Source: an uncultured Paracoccaceae bacterium (GTDB lineage: Bacteria > Pseudomonadota > Alphaproteobacteria > Rhodobacterales > Rhodobacteraceae). From it: 64,000 nt of DNA. This document shows, piece by piece, positions 25,358-34,875 of the stretch (position 1 is its first letter; each line of letters starts with the position of its first letter). The notes beneath the pieces were generated by a model, which was not told where the DNA came from, searched no databases, and saw only the letters and a program-made list of their open reading frames with translations. Location of the stretch: NCBI GenBank assembly GCA_937920555.1, contig CAKZTM010000032.1:1-64000 (forward strand). The letters run 5' to 3'. The position numbers and the translations under genes are program-made.

Positions 25358-26959
25358 ATGACCGATAGAGCTTCAAATCAGCCCGTATTACCCCCAGAAA
25401 TCGCCCGTCGTCGTACGTTTGCGATTATCTCCCACCCGGACGCGGGCAAAACCACATTGACGGAGAAATTCCTCCTTTATGGCGGTGCTATTCAGATGGC
25501 CGGACAGGTCCGCGCCAAGGGCGAGGCACGTCGAACCCGGTCGGATTTCATGCAGATGGAAAAGGATCGTGGTATCTCGGTCTCCGCCTCTGCAATGTCT
25601 TTTGAATTCAAAGAGTTCTGGTTCAATCTTGTAGATACGCCGGGACACTCAGATTTCTCCGAGGATACCTACCGGACCCTTACGGCGGTGGATGCGGCTG
25701 TCATGGTGATCGACGGGGCCAAGGGCGTGGAGAGCCAGACCCAAAAGTTGTTCGAGGTGTGCCGGTTGCGCGATCTGCCGATTCTGACCTTTTGCAACAA
25801 AATGGACCGCGAGAGCCGGGATACGTTTGAGATCATTGATGAGATTCAGGAAAACCTTGCAATTGACGTGACACCTGCCTCTTGGCCGATTGGGGTTGGT
25901 CGGGATTTTCTGGGTGCCTACGACATGATCAATGACAGGTTGGAATTGATGGACCGTGCCGATCGCAACAAGCGGGCGGAATCTCTTAAGATGAACGGGC
26001 TAGACGACCCCGCTTTAGCCGATCACATACCAGCGCCCTTGCTTGAAAAGCTGCGCGAAGAGGTTGAGATGGCCCGCGGCCTTCTGCCTGAGTTTGATGC
26101 GCAGGCCTTTCTGGACGGTACTTTAACCCCGATTTGGTTTGGATCGGCGCTCAATTCCTTTGGAGTTCAGGAGCTTATGGATGCGATCGGGCAATACGGC
26201 CCGCAACCGCAGATCCGGCCTGCCGCCACCCGGCAGGTTTCGCCTGATGAACCCAAAGTTTCAGGCTTTGTCTTCAAAGTTCAGGCTAATATGGACCCAA
26301 AGCATCGTGACCGGGTGGCGTTTGTGCGACTGTGTTCGGGCCATTTCAAACGCGGCATGAAGCTTAACCATGTGCGTTCGGGCAAGCCGATGGCGATCAC
26401 TAATCCGGTTTTGTTTCTGGCTTCGGACCGCGAACTGGCAGAAGAAGCCTGGGCCGGCGATATCATGGGTATTCCCAACCACGGCCAGCTCAGAATTGGT
26501 GATGCGCTCACCGAAGGAGAAAAGCTGACATTTGCCGGGATACCGTCATTTGCGCCGGAACTTTTGCAATCTGTTCGCGCTGGCGACCCAATGAAGGCCA
26601 AGCATTTGGACAAGGCGCTTTTTCAGTTTGCCGAAGAAGGTGCCGCCAAGATTTTCAAACCTGCCATTGGTTCAGGCGCCATCGTAGGCGTTGTCGGAGC
26701 TTTGCAGTTTGAGGTGCTGGCCAGCAGGATCGAGTTGGAATACGGGCTGCCGGTGCGATTTGAGCCGACGCAGTTCACCTCTGCCCGTTGGGTCAATGGC
26801 CCCAAAGACAAGGTGGAGGCTTTTGTGGACGCCAATAAAGGTCACACCGCCACGGATCACGACGGCGATTATGTCTATATGACCCGTCTGCAATGGGATA
26901 TTGACCGGGTGCAGCGCGACTACCCAGATATTCAGCTCACAGCTACAAAAGAAATGTGA
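25358..26959 (+). CDS. prfC: Peptide chain release factor 3
   Basis: GTPase that recycles RF1/RF2 from the ribosome after peptide release and helps translation quality control. The 533-residue protein has family length with the G-domain motifs ISHPDAGKTTLTE (G1, about 23-35), VDTPGHSDF (G3, about 87-95), NKMDR (G4, about 145-149), and downstream SALNSFGVQELMDAIGQYGPQ. Domains II and III follow (about 290-520). Cytoplasmic. Its start has no ribosome site and a promoter sits almost on the ATG. Confidence 0.97.
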   Translation: MTDRASNQPVLPPEIARRRTFAIISHPDAGKTTLTEKFLLYGGAIQMAGQVRAKGEARRTRSDFMQMEKDRGISVSASAMSFEFKEFWFNLVDTPGHSDFSEDTYRTLTAVDAAVMVIDGAKGVESQTQKLFEVCRLRDLPILTFCNKMDRESRDTFEIIDEIQENLAIDVTPASWPIGVGRDFLGAYDMINDRLELMDRADRNKRAESLKMNGLDDPALADHIPAPLLEKLREEVEMARGLLPEFDAQAFLDGTLTPIWFGSALNSFGVQELMDAIGQYGPQPQIRPAATRQVSPDEPKVSGFVFKVQANMDPKHRDRVAFVRLCSGHFKRGMKLNHVRSGKPMAITNPVLFLASDRELAEEAWAGDIMGIPNHGQLRIGDALTEGEKLTFAGIPSFAPELLQSVRAGDPMKAKHLDKALFQFAEEGAAKIFKPAIGSGAIVGVVGALQFEVLASRIELEYGLPVRFEPTQFTSARWVNGPKDKVEAFVDANKGHTATDHDGDYVYMTRLQWDIDRVQRDYPDIQLTATKEM

Positions 26960-26971
26960 GGCTGCCGGGCG

Positions 26972-27367
26972 CTATCCCTCAGCTTTTTCCAAAATACGCT
27001 TCATGAACTTTTCTTCGGTCACCACAACTCGGTGATGGAACCCTTCACCGATCACATCCACGGCATCGCGGGCGACGATTTTGAAAATCAGCTTGCGTCC
27101 ATCAATTTCAACTAGTTCCGCCTCAGCCACAACTTTCATACCTATAGGCGTCGGCGCCACATGGGTAACGTTTAAAAGCGTCCCCAGAGATTGTTGCCCG
27201 GCGGGAAGAAGATGTTCCACCGCATTTAGAGCCGCCGCCTCGATGACATTGATCATCACCGGGGTTGCCAAGACGGGTATCCGACCAGACCCCACACGCG
27301 GTGCCGTATCATTGGTCCCCACAATAAGTTCGGCTTTGCCAGTCAAACCCGACTTTAGATCACCCAT
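26972..27367 (-). CDS. Thioesterase-superfamily (hotdog) protein
   Basis: Start at the ATG at 27367 with AAGGATG upstream; the open frame from 27454 overlaps the next gene and would add 29 unlikely residues. The 131-residue protein is a single hotdog domain: MGDLKSGLTGKAELIVGTND, VLATPVMINVIEAAAL (the central helix), LPAGQQSLGTLLNVTHVAPTPIGM and ARDAVDVIGEGFHHRVVV. It resembles the fluoroacetyl-CoA-type thioesterases (FlK-like), but the acyl substrate is unknown. It converges with prfC at 13 bases and is 31 bases downstream of the BamE-like gene. Confidence 0.85.
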   Translation of the reverse strand: MGDLKSGLTGKAELIVGTNDTAPRVGSGRIPVLATPVMINVIEAAALNAVEHLLPAGQQSLGTLLNVTHVAPTPIGMKVVAEAELVEIDGRKLIFKIVARDAVDVIGEGFHHRVVVTEEKFMKRILEKAEG

Positions 27368-27398
27368 GTAACATCCTTGCCGCTTGAGGGCGCTCGCG

Positions 27399-27734
27399 TC
27401 ACTTGGTTTCCCAACCAACGACCACACCATTTTCGAGATAAACTCTTGTTCCAAAACGGTTCTTCCCGGTTTGGTCGTATTTCATTTCTTGCTTGGTTTT
27501 GGTTTTCATCACCGTCTCGTCCATGTCGGCAGGTTTGCCCCATGTGTCCATAACCATCTCGGCGGTCATGCCCTGAGCGATTTGTCCGGCCATAATGGCG
27601 GCGACCATTTCCGCGTTTCCGTGTCGCTTCATCAACAGGGCCCGGCGCGCCTTTTTGATGCCCGCGCGCACCAAAAAATAGGCAACACATAGACCAAAAA
27701 CCACAAGAGCAACTGTAAGGGTCCAATCGGGCAT
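27399..27734 (-). CDS. Single-helix membrane protein with BamE/SmpA-like domain
   Basis: A 111-residue protein with a hydrophobic N-terminal helix (about 4-22), a basic patch KKARRALLMKRHG, and a C-terminal domain GMTAEMVMDTWGKPADMDE ... FGTRVYLENGVVVGWETK whose helix-helix-strand layout resembles the BamE/SmpA (OmlA) fold. There is no lipobox, so unlike BamE it would stay in the inner membrane. Function unknown. Its ATG overlaps the ferredoxin-NADP reductase stop by one base, and the thioesterase gene follows, so it belongs to a three-gene unit. Confidence 0.7.
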   Translation of the reverse strand: MPDWTLTVALVVFGLCVAYFLVRAGIKKARRALLMKRHGNAEMVAAIMAGQIAQGMTAEMVMDTWGKPADMDETVMKTKTKQEMKYDQTGKNRFGTRVYLENGVVVGWETK

Positions 27735-28525
27735 CAGTCTACAAACGCCTTTTCAATCACAAAATCACCCGGTTCTGAATTGGAGCCTTCTGCCATGCCG
27801 GCCGTCTCGCACATTGTTTTATGTTCCTGCAGCATGGCCATTGAGCCACAAATCATCACCCGGTCTTCGGCTGGGGTCAGGGCTTTCCCGGTGGCCGCTT
27901 CAAACCGTCCATCTGCGAGCCAATCGGTCATGCGCCCCATTGTTGCAGTTTTTTCGCGTGTTGTCGTGGGCAGATGCAGCAGTCGTCCGCCCACCACCTC
28001 TGACAAAAGCTCATCTTGTTCGCATTGGCGCACAATTTCAAAGCCATAGTCAAGTTCATGAGCGTCGCGACAGGTATGGGTCAAAATAACCTGCTCGAAC
28101 TTCTCGTATGTTTCGGGATCGCGAACGATGCTGGCAAATGGCGCAATCCCGGTCCCTGTCGAGAGTAATATGAGCCGCTTTCCCGGCGTCAGCGCATCGT
28201 GCACAAGGGTGCCGACCGGTTTGGGTCGGATCAAAATTTGATCGCCAACAGCCAAATGTTGCAAGCGGGAGGTGAGAGGTCCATCCTCGACCTTGATCGA
28301 GTAAAACTCCAGTTCTTCATCCCAATTGGGTGAAGCGATGGAATATGCCCGCACGAGCGGCTTGCCGTCTACCATCAGGCCAATCATCGCGAACTCGCCG
28401 GAGCGAAACCGAAACCCGGCAGGGCGCGTTGTGGTGAAGGAAAAAGTCTTGTCGGTCCAATGGTGCACACTCAACACGTCAAGCGCAGCAAAGCCCTTGG
28501 GCACGGTTTCGATCTTTCCTTGCAT
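27734..28525 (-). CDS. fpr: Ferredoxin--NADP reductase
   Basis: Flavoprotein that transfers electrons between ferredoxin/flavodoxin and NADP(H). From the ATG at 28525 (MQGKIETVPKGFAAL) it is 263 residues, matching the family; a GTG at 28582 would add 19 residues unlike the family. The FAD motif is VRAYSIASPNWDEE (about 60-73; the R-x-Y-S type), then the NADP loop STGTGIAPFASIVRDP (about 122-137), and a CICGS-like VMICGSMAML. The C-terminal FVIEKAFVD is a bacterial FPR tail. Cytoplasmic. First of a three-gene set with the BamE-like protein and a thioesterase; roseobacter FPRs are often induced by redox stress. Confidence 0.92.
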   Translation of the reverse strand: MQGKIETVPKGFAALDVLSVHHWTDKTFSFTTTRPAGFRFRSGEFAMIGLMVDGKPLVRAYSIASPNWDEELEFYSIKVEDGPLTSRLQHLAVGDQILIRPKPVGTLVHDALTPGKRLILLSTGTGIAPFASIVRDPETYEKFEQVILTHTCRDAHELDYGFEIVRQCEQDELLSEVVGGRLLHLPTTTREKTATMGRMTDWLADGRFEAATGKALTPAEDRVMICGSMAMLQEHKTMCETAGMAEGSNSEPGDFVIEKAFVD

Positions 28526-28775
28526 CGTCAAATTCACCCCAACTTTGCGGTCTTTACACATTGACCTCGATATATCGGCCACGGGTCAGATATGTAAGGC
28601 AATAAGAGTGTAAAAACAGTCATTTCTTCGCCGATCATCGCCCAGATATGCGCTTGTGATTTGACGAATACACCCAACTTCGCTACATCACGGCCATACG
28701 AGATGGCTTCAATCCGGAGGCCAGCGCCGCGTTACACTCAGCGGCGATCTTAAAACGCCCTAGTGAAAAGTATAT

Positions 28776-30209
28776 ATGACCAATTTTAAAGACCTGGAGC
28801 TTGATCCAGACGTACTCAAAGCAGTCGAAGAAGCTGGCTATGAGACCCCTACACCTATTCAGGAACAGGCCATTCCTTTTGCCCTTCAAGGGCGTGATGT
28901 GTTGGGGATCGCCCAAACGGGCACAGGAAAGACCGCGTCTTTCACTCTGCCAATGATCACGATGCTGGCCAAAGGACGCGCGCGGGCACGCATGCCACGT
29001 TCACTTGTTCTGGCCCCCACACGGGAGTTGGCCGCACAGGTTGCTGAAAATTTCGAGACTTACGCGAAATACAAAAAGCTTAACATGGCGCTTCTCATCG
29101 GTGGCGTGAGCTTCAAAGATCAAGAACGCGTCATTGACCGTGGCGCAGATGTCTTGATTGCCACGCCCGGCAGGTTGCTGGATCATTTCGAGCGGGGCAA
29201 GCTGATGCTTACGGGTATCGAGATCATGGTGGTTGATGAGGCGGACAGGATGCTCGACATGGGTTTCATCCCCGATATTGAGCGCATTTTCAAACTGACG
29301 CCCTTCACCCGCCAGACCCTTTTCTTTTCGGCCACCATGGCCCCTGAGATCACGCGGATCACGCAGGAATTCCTTCATAACCCGCAGCGCGTTGAAGTGG
29401 CGCGACAGGCGACTGCCTCTGAGACAATTGAACAGCGTGTGTGCATGCACCGGGCCTCCAAGCGCGAGCAAGCAACCAAAGACAAACGCGAGATTCTGCG
29501 CCGTCTGATCACGGCAGAAGGCGACAGCCTGACCAACGGGATTGTGTTTTGCAACCGCAAGCGCGACGTGGATATTGTCGCTAAATCGCTCTCAAAGCAC
29601 GGGTTTGATGCGGCCGCGATCCATGGCGACCTTGATCAATCCTTGCGCACCAAGACGCTGCAAGGGTTTCGCGACGGCGATTTGCGCTTGCTGGTGGCCT
29701 CCGACGTGGCGGCGCGAGGCTTGGACATTCCAGATGTGAGCCATGTCTACAATTTCGATGTGCCAATCCATTCCGAAGACTATGTCCACCGGATCGGGCG
29801 CACAGGCCGCGCAGGGCGATCAGGTAAGGCGATCACCATTTGCATGTCGGCTGATGAGAAATACTGGGCCAAGATTGAGGAATTGCTCGGAACAGAGGTG
29901 CCTCGTTTGGACAATCCGCTGAAAGGTGAGGTTGAGGCCGCACCAAAGCGCGACACCAAGCAGCCCTCAAAGGCCAAAAAGCAAGATGCTAAGCCGGAAC
30001 AGGCGCAGGAAAAACCGGCCAGACCGCCGCGCAATCGCGCACCCAAAAATGAGCAACGCTCATCTGACCGACAAACAGACCGCCGCGGCTATCGTCAGGA
30101 ACCACGCAATACGATCGTCGGCATGGGTGACCATGTACCCGATTTTCTGACACGGGATTTTCGTAAGTCTGGGCAGCCCAGCGACGAGGCCGCATCCGCG
30201 GAGAGCTAA
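28776..30209 (+). CDS. DEAD-box ATP-dependent RNA helicase, RhlE-like
   Basis: A 477-residue cytoplasmic RNA helicase. Domain 1 has the Q motif YETPTPIQEQAIPFALQGRD, Walker A AQTGTGKT (about 47-54), PTRELAAQ, TPGRLLDH, the DEAD box as VVDEADRMLD (about 150-159) and SAT in FFSATM; domain 2 has GIVFCNRKRD, ARGLDIPDV and HRIGRTGRAG. After residue 380 comes a basic, Pro/Lys/Arg-rich tail likely to bind RNA. The ATG has no strong Shine-Dalgarno. It may unwind mRNA or assist ribosome assembly and cold adaptation; it converges with rnj at nine bases. Confidence 0.92.
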   Translation: MTNFKDLELDPDVLKAVEEAGYETPTPIQEQAIPFALQGRDVLGIAQTGTGKTASFTLPMITMLAKGRARARMPRSLVLAPTRELAAQVAENFETYAKYKKLNMALLIGGVSFKDQERVIDRGADVLIATPGRLLDHFERGKLMLTGIEIMVVDEADRMLDMGFIPDIERIFKLTPFTRQTLFFSATMAPEITRITQEFLHNPQRVEVARQATASETIEQRVCMHRASKREQATKDKREILRRLITAEGDSLTNGIVFCNRKRDVDIVAKSLSKHGFDAAAIHGDLDQSLRTKTLQGFRDGDLRLLVASDVAARGLDIPDVSHVYNFDVPIHSEDYVHRIGRTGRAGRSGKAITICMSADEKYWAKIEELLGTEVPRLDNPLKGEVEAAPKRDTKQPSKAKKQDAKPEQAQEKPARPPRNRAPKNEQRSSDRQTDRRGYRQEPRNTIVGMGDHVPDFLTRDFRKSGQPSDEAASAES

Positions 30210-30218
30210 TTGCGGCCC

Positions 30219-31883
30219 TTACGCAAGGCGGTTGGTCATGACCGTGACCAACGGCTTTTTGCCGACTTGATCATTGCATATTTTACGCACCACGCGTGAC
30301 ACACGATCTGCAATCGCATCGTCGTCTTTCAAATCCGCCCTCTTGGCGCGGGATAAGTCGGCTTCAATCGCCTCCTCCAGATCTTCCTGCAAGGCCCCAC
30401 GATGCGTCTCAGGTATACCGTGCAACTCCACCCAGACCCCATCAAGAGCACGGTCGTCTTCGTCGACAACCACACTCACTGCCACAAGACCACGTAACGC
30501 CATGCGAACACGGTCTCTCACGACACCGTCCATAGCGCCAATCAAAACGGAACCATCCAGATAGGTCCGGCCTGTTTCGACGATGTCGAGCACTTCGCCT
30601 TGTTCGTGAGACAGGTCGATCATCGTGCCGTTGGGTACAATAGCCGCGTCACGCCCGCCGGTCTGAGCCAGCTCGGCATGTTCTTTTAGATGTCGGTATT
30701 CGCCGTGCATTGGGACCACAAAAGCCGGATTGGTGAGCGTGTGGACCTGTTCAAGATCGGGGCGGTTTGCATGGCCCGAGACGTGGTAACGCGGGTCCTC
30801 TTCAACAACCCGCACACCTTTTTCAGCTAAACCGTTGACCAGCCGACCAACACTGACCTCATTGCCCGGAATGGTTTTTGAGGAGAACAGAAACGTGTCG
30901 CCCTTTGTCAATTCGATGCCCATATATTTGTCCCGCGCCAGCGAGGCGGTCGCGGCACGCGGCTCCCCTTGGGAGCCTGTGGACAGCGCAAACAGATGTT
31001 CGCGGGGGATCGACGCGGCCTCTTTCACATCAACCACATTGGGGAAATCAGTCACAATCCCGGCCTCGCGCCCGTATCCGACCATCCGGTTCATCGCCCG
31101 CCCCAGCAACACAACCGCCCTGCCCTGAGCGGCTGCCGCCTTTGCCAAGGTCTGCAAACGCGCAATGTTAGAGGCAAAGGTCGTGGCCACGACCATGCCG
31201 GTTGCGTCTTTCATCAACGCTTCCACATCAGCCACGATATCTGCCTCCGAGCGACCAGCATCGCGCGAGAATACATTTGTGCTATCGCAGACCAGGGCCA
31301 ATAGCCCGTCGCCAGACACATCGCGAAAGGATTGCGGGTCAAACGGCTCGCCCAATTGCGGGCTTGGATCCAGTTTTAGATCGCCCGAATGCAAAACTCG
31401 GCCGGCAGGTGTATCGATCACCATCGCAGAGGCCTCGGGGATGGAATGAGACACCGGCAAGAAACCGACTTTGAACGGTCCTGCTGTGACCATCTCAGGC
31501 ATGGCCTCAACAATACTGACGGCGGATGGATCAACACCGGCGCCTTCCAGCTTATGTCTTGCGATGATCCCCGTGAATGCGCGGGTGTAAACCGGTCGCC
31601 CGCCAATCTTAGGCCAGAGATACCCAAGCCCGCCGACATGATCCTCATGGCCGTGGGTGATAAAGATCGCCTCTAGTTGGTCTAGGCGCTCCTCAATGAA
31701 TGCGGTATCGGCCATGATCAGATCAACACCGGGCGAGCCCTCCATGCTGGGGAATGTCACCCCCACGTCAATCATGATCCAACGCTCACGGCCGGGTGCG
31801 CCCCAACCGTAAAGGTACATGTTCATGCCAATTTCGGCGGCTCCACCGAGCGGCAGATATACCAGGCGTTCTTTCGCGCTCAT
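30219..31883 (-). CDS. rnj: Ribonuclease J
   Basis: Metallo-beta-lactamase/beta-CASP ribonuclease with 5'-3' exo- and endoribonuclease activity, used for mRNA decay and rRNA maturation. The 554-residue protein has the metal motif HGHEDHVGG (about 72-80), further ligands around VSHSIPEASAMVI and HSGDLKLD, the beta-CASP SIPREHLFALSTGSQGEPRAA, and a C-terminal domain. Its ATG overlaps coaX by four bases (31880-31883); it is the last gene of the nuo transcription unit. RNase J is typical of alphaproteobacteria. Confidence 0.96.
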   Translation of the reverse strand: MSAKERLVYLPLGGAAEIGMNMYLYGWGAPGRERWIMIDVGVTFPSMEGSPGVDLIMADTAFIEERLDQLEAIFITHGHEDHVGGLGYLWPKIGGRPVYTRAFTGIIARHKLEGAGVDPSAVSIVEAMPEMVTAGPFKVGFLPVSHSIPEASAMVIDTPAGRVLHSGDLKLDPSPQLGEPFDPQSFRDVSGDGLLALVCDSTNVFSRDAGRSEADIVADVEALMKDATGMVVATTFASNIARLQTLAKAAAAQGRAVVLLGRAMNRMVGYGREAGIVTDFPNVVDVKEAASIPREHLFALSTGSQGEPRAATASLARDKYMGIELTKGDTFLFSSKTIPGNEVSVGRLVNGLAEKGVRVVEEDPRYHVSGHANRPDLEQVHTLTNPAFVVPMHGEYRHLKEHAELAQTGGRDAAIVPNGTMIDLSHEQGEVLDIVETGRTYLDGSVLIGAMDGVVRDRVRMALRGLVAVSVVVDEDDRALDGVWVELHGIPETHRGALQEDLEEAIEADLSRAKRADLKDDDAIADRVSRVVRKICNDQVGKKPLVTVMTNRLA

Positions 31884-32656
31884 TCTAAAGCTCTCACATT
31901 ATGCTGATAAATCAGAAGCAGGCCCTGCATCGTGACATCTGCCTCCAAGGCGTCGAAAATATCTGTTCCCTGTTCAAACAAGGTCGAGAGACCACCGGTG
32001 CCGATGACTTTCATCGGGCGCTTATACTCCTTGCGTATTTGAGTGCAAATGCCTTCGATCAAACCCACATATCCCCAAAAAACACCGGCCTGCATGCAAG
32101 CTACCGTATTGGTGCCAATAACATGATTAGGTTTGGTGACATCAACAAAGGGAAGTGCGGCTGCATGATCATGCAGGGCTTTGAGCGAAAGATTGACACC
32201 CGGTGCGATCACGCCGCCAATATAGGCACCATCTTCGGCCACTACATCAAATGTTGTGGCGGTTCCAAAATCGACAACTATTAGATCACCACCATGGCGT
32301 GCATGGGCACCGATCGTATTGACCAGACGGTCCGCGCCAACGATCGTGCCCTCATCCACCCTTGGCTCCACCGGCAACACGCAATCGGTCTTTCCGACAA
32401 CAAAAGGTCGGCACCCGAAATATCTGTTACACAAGAGCCGCAAATTAAACACAACTTGCGGCACCACCGAACACACCACGACCGCGTCGATATCAAATGT
32501 CTTTCCGTCCAGCTCTATCAATGATCGAAGCCACACGTAATACTCATCGGCAGTGCGTTGATGCTCGGTGGCGCAGCGCCACTCGCCCACAAACTCTGCA
32601 CCGTCATGAACTGCGAAAATCGTATTGGTATTCCCAACATCAACAGCCAACAGCAT
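31880..32656 (-). CDS. coaX: Type III pantothenate kinase
   Basis: First step of coenzyme A synthesis, ATP-dependent phosphorylation of pantothenate; type III needs no coenzyme A feedback. The ATG at 32656 (MLLAVDVGNTNT) follows GGGAGATTGAA and gives 258 residues; the open frame continues upstream into birA. The ATP motif DVGNTNTIFAVHDG (5-18), the VVDFGTATTFDVVA loop (about 126-139) and GGVIAPGVNLSLKAL are characteristic. It lies one base after the birA stop, and overlaps rnj by four bases. Confidence 0.96.
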   Translation of the reverse strand: MLLAVDVGNTNTIFAVHDGAEFVGEWRCATEHQRTADEYYVWLRSLIELDGKTFDIDAVVVCSVVPQVVFNLRLLCNRYFGCRPFVVGKTDCVLPVEPRVDEGTIVGADRLVNTIGAHARHGGDLIVVDFGTATTFDVVAEDGAYIGGVIAPGVNLSLKALHDHAAALPFVDVTKPNHVIGTNTVACMQAGVFWGYVGLIEGICTQIRKEYKRPMKVIGTGGLSTLFEQGTDIFDALEADVTMQGLLLIYQHNVRALE

Positions 32657-32657
32657 T

Positions 32658-33416
32658 TCAATCTCCCTCGCTTGGGGCAAAATACACATCCGCCGCAGGT
32701 AGCACCAGCCGCGCGGTCTTGGTCTGAAGCACAAGACTGCCCGACGGATCAATATCAGCGAACACGCCTACATGCTCTGCCCCCGGCAGCCGCGCCGTGA
32801 TCACCGCCCCCAATCCCATGGCGCGCGAAAGCCAGGCATCCCGCACCGGCGCGAACCCTTTGCTCAGCCATGTGTTTTGCCAATGCTCCAACTTTGGTGC
32901 CAAAAGGTTCAAGAACTCCTCCGGCGCAATGGTCACCCCCAGTGCTGCACGCAAGGAAGTCGCCGGCAGCGCACGTTGCTCAAGTACGTCCTGAAGGGGA
33001 GCATGGGCCAGATTGACACCGACGCCAATCACCAGCCCGGTCTCTCCTTCCTTCTTGACGGTTTCAAGCAAGATGCCGCTGACCTTTGCCCCGGCAATCA
33101 ACACATCATTTGGCCATTTCAGTGCCAAGTCATCAGGGCCTTGAACTGTGGCCAGCGCATCATAGAGCGCCAATGCCGCCACAAAGGACATTTGGGCCAA
33201 TTCAGCAACTGGCCGCTTTACCCAAGTCACATAACTGGCGGCGAAATTGCCCTCATCAAAGGCCCAAAACCGACCCCGACGCCCACGTGAGGCGGTTTGG
33301 CGGCGGGCCATGACCCAGAGCGACCCGGAACCGTCTTTAGCTTGGGCGGCGGCTAAGTCATTGGTGCTGTCCACCTCATCAACGATGAGGCGGCCCACGC
33401 CATCCGGCCAAGTCAT
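32658..33416 (-). CDS. birA: Biotin--[acetyl-CoA-carboxylase] ligase (class I)
   Basis: Attaches biotin to the carboxylase carrier protein. From the ATG at 33416 it has 252 residues and no N-terminal helix-turn-helix, so it is the class I enzyme without repressor function. The biotinyl-AMP loop is ASRGRRGRFW (about 41-50), followed by LKWPNDVLI (about 104-112) and GVGVNLAHAP. GGAG abuts the start, so the exact start (ATG or TTG at 33422) is uncertain. Four bases after nuoN; upstream of coaX by one base. Confidence 0.95.
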   Translation of the reverse strand: MTWPDGVGRLIVDEVDSTNDLAAAQAKDGSGSLWVMARRQTASRGRRGRFWAFDEGNFAASYVTWVKRPVAELAQMSFVAALALYDALATVQGPDDLALKWPNDVLIAGAKVSGILLETVKKEGETGLVIGVGVNLAHAPLQDVLEQRALPATSLRAALGVTIAPEEFLNLLAPKLEHWQNTWLSKGFAPVRDAWLSRAMGLGAVITARLPGAEHVGVFADIDPSGSLVLQTKTARLVLPAADVYFAPSEGD

Positions 33417-33423
33417 CTCCAAG

Positions 33424-34863
33424 CTATTGAAGCAGTGTGGCGGCAGCAGCGGCTGCTATGTCTTCGACACCAAACAGGTTGATGATCCCGAACACCATAA
33501 CGAAGGCAGAAGCACTCAACGCCGCGAAATGAACAACCGGCATTTTCCCGTCCAGCGCATCAGCAGGCTCGCCAAAATACATCAGGTAAATGATGCGAAG
33601 ATAATAGAACGCACCAATCACCGAGGCGACAACACCCGCGACTGCCAACCATGTTAGACCTGCATCAACGGCGGCCATCAGCACGTAAAACTTGCCAAAG
33701 AAGCCCACCAATGGCGGCACACCCGCCAGCGAGAACATAAGCACCGCCAGCATTGCAGCACGGGCCGGCTCCACACGGCTATAAAGCCCGAGTGAGCCTA
33801 TATCCATGACCGGTCGCCCGTCCTTTTCCATATTCAAAATGAATGCGAATACACCGATATTCATGGCAACATAGATCGCCATATAGATCAGCATCGCCTG
33901 TACGCCCTCAACGGTTCCAGCCGCAAGTCCCATAAGCGCAAAGCCCATATGCCCGATGGAGGAAAACGCCATTAGTCGTTTGATATTGCGTTGACCGATA
34001 GCCGCAATAGCGCCCAAGAACATCGACACTAGTGCAAGGAATGCCAAAATTTGCTGCCAGTCGCTAACCGCTGCCCCAAAGCCATCGTGCAACAGACGTG
34101 CAAACAAGGCCATTGCAGCGACCTTCGGTGCGGTCGCAAAAAAGCCGGTGACCGGTGTGGGTGAGCCCTCGTAAACGTCCGGAGTCCACATGTGAAACGG
34201 TGCCGCGGAAACTTTGAAAGCCAGACCGCAGCACATGAACACAATGCCAAAGAGCAGGCCAAGGGACATGTCTTCGCTTTCCAGAACACTTGTGATGCCT
34301 GCGAATGTCGTGGTTCCGGTATAGCCGTATGTCAGCGAAGCGCCATAGAGCAACAGCCCCGAGGAGAGTGCACCAAGCACAAAATATTTAAGGCCCGCTT
34401 CCGTGGATCGGAGGCTGTCACGACGAAACGACGCGACCACGTAAAGTGCCAGCGATTGCAGCTCCAACCCCATATATAAGGCCATCAAATCGCCTGCAGA
34501 AACCATCATCATCATGCCGAGCACGGCCAATGCGATTAAAATCGGGAATTCAAACTTCATCAGATCATTGCGGGTCAAATAATCTTCGGACAATGCCAGC
34601 ATAATGGCCGCGCCCAGCAGAATCACGACTTTGGCGAACCGACCGAAACCATCATTGGTGAACATGCCGCCAAACGCTGTGCGCGTGCCCTCAGGTGCAA
34701 AGCCAACAAAGACCGCCAGCACAAATAGCACGCCAACGGTTGCCCAGAGAATTGTCCGCGCTTGTGTGTCTTTGCCCAGATATACGCCCCACATCAATGC
34801 AGCCATTGCATAAATGGCCAAGAGCAACTCAGGAAGAACCGTCGAAAGATCTGCAGCTATCAT
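33424..34863 (-). CDS. nuoN: NADH-quinone oxidoreductase subunit N
   Basis: Antiporter-like proton-pumping subunit of complex I. The 479-residue protein has about 14 membrane helices; the conserved Lys/Glu region is in the [33 protein letters not shown] zone near 230-260, split as [13 protein letters not shown] and [14 protein letters not shown]. The NuoL/M/N repeat motif [18 protein letters not shown] lies near 290. It starts 12 bases after nuoM and ends just before birA. Confidence 0.97.
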   Translation of the reverse strand: MIAADLSTVLPELLLAIYAMAALMWGVYLGKDTQARTILWATVGVLFVLAVFVGFAPEGTRTAFGGMFTNDGFGRFAKVVILLGAAIMLALSEDYLTRNDLMKFEFPILIALAVLGMMMMVSAGDLMALYMGLELQSLALYVVASFRRDSLRSTEAGLKYFVLGALSSGLLLYGASLTYGYTGTTTFAGITSVLESEDMSLGLLFGIVFMCCGLAFKVSAAPFHMWTPDVYEGSPTPVTGFFATAPKVAAMALFARLLHDGFGAAVSDWQQILAFLALVSMFLGAIAAIGQRNIKRLMAFSSIGHMGFALMGLAAGTVEGVQAMLIYMAIYVAMNIGVFAFILNMEKDGRPVMDIGSLGLYSRVEPARAAMLAVLMFSLAGVPPLVGFFGKFYVLMAAVDAGLTWLAVAGVVASVIGAFYYLRIIYLMYFGEPADALDGKMPVVHFAALSASAFVMVFGIINLFGVEDIAAAAAATLLQ

Positions 34864-34875
34864 CGCTCAGTCCCT

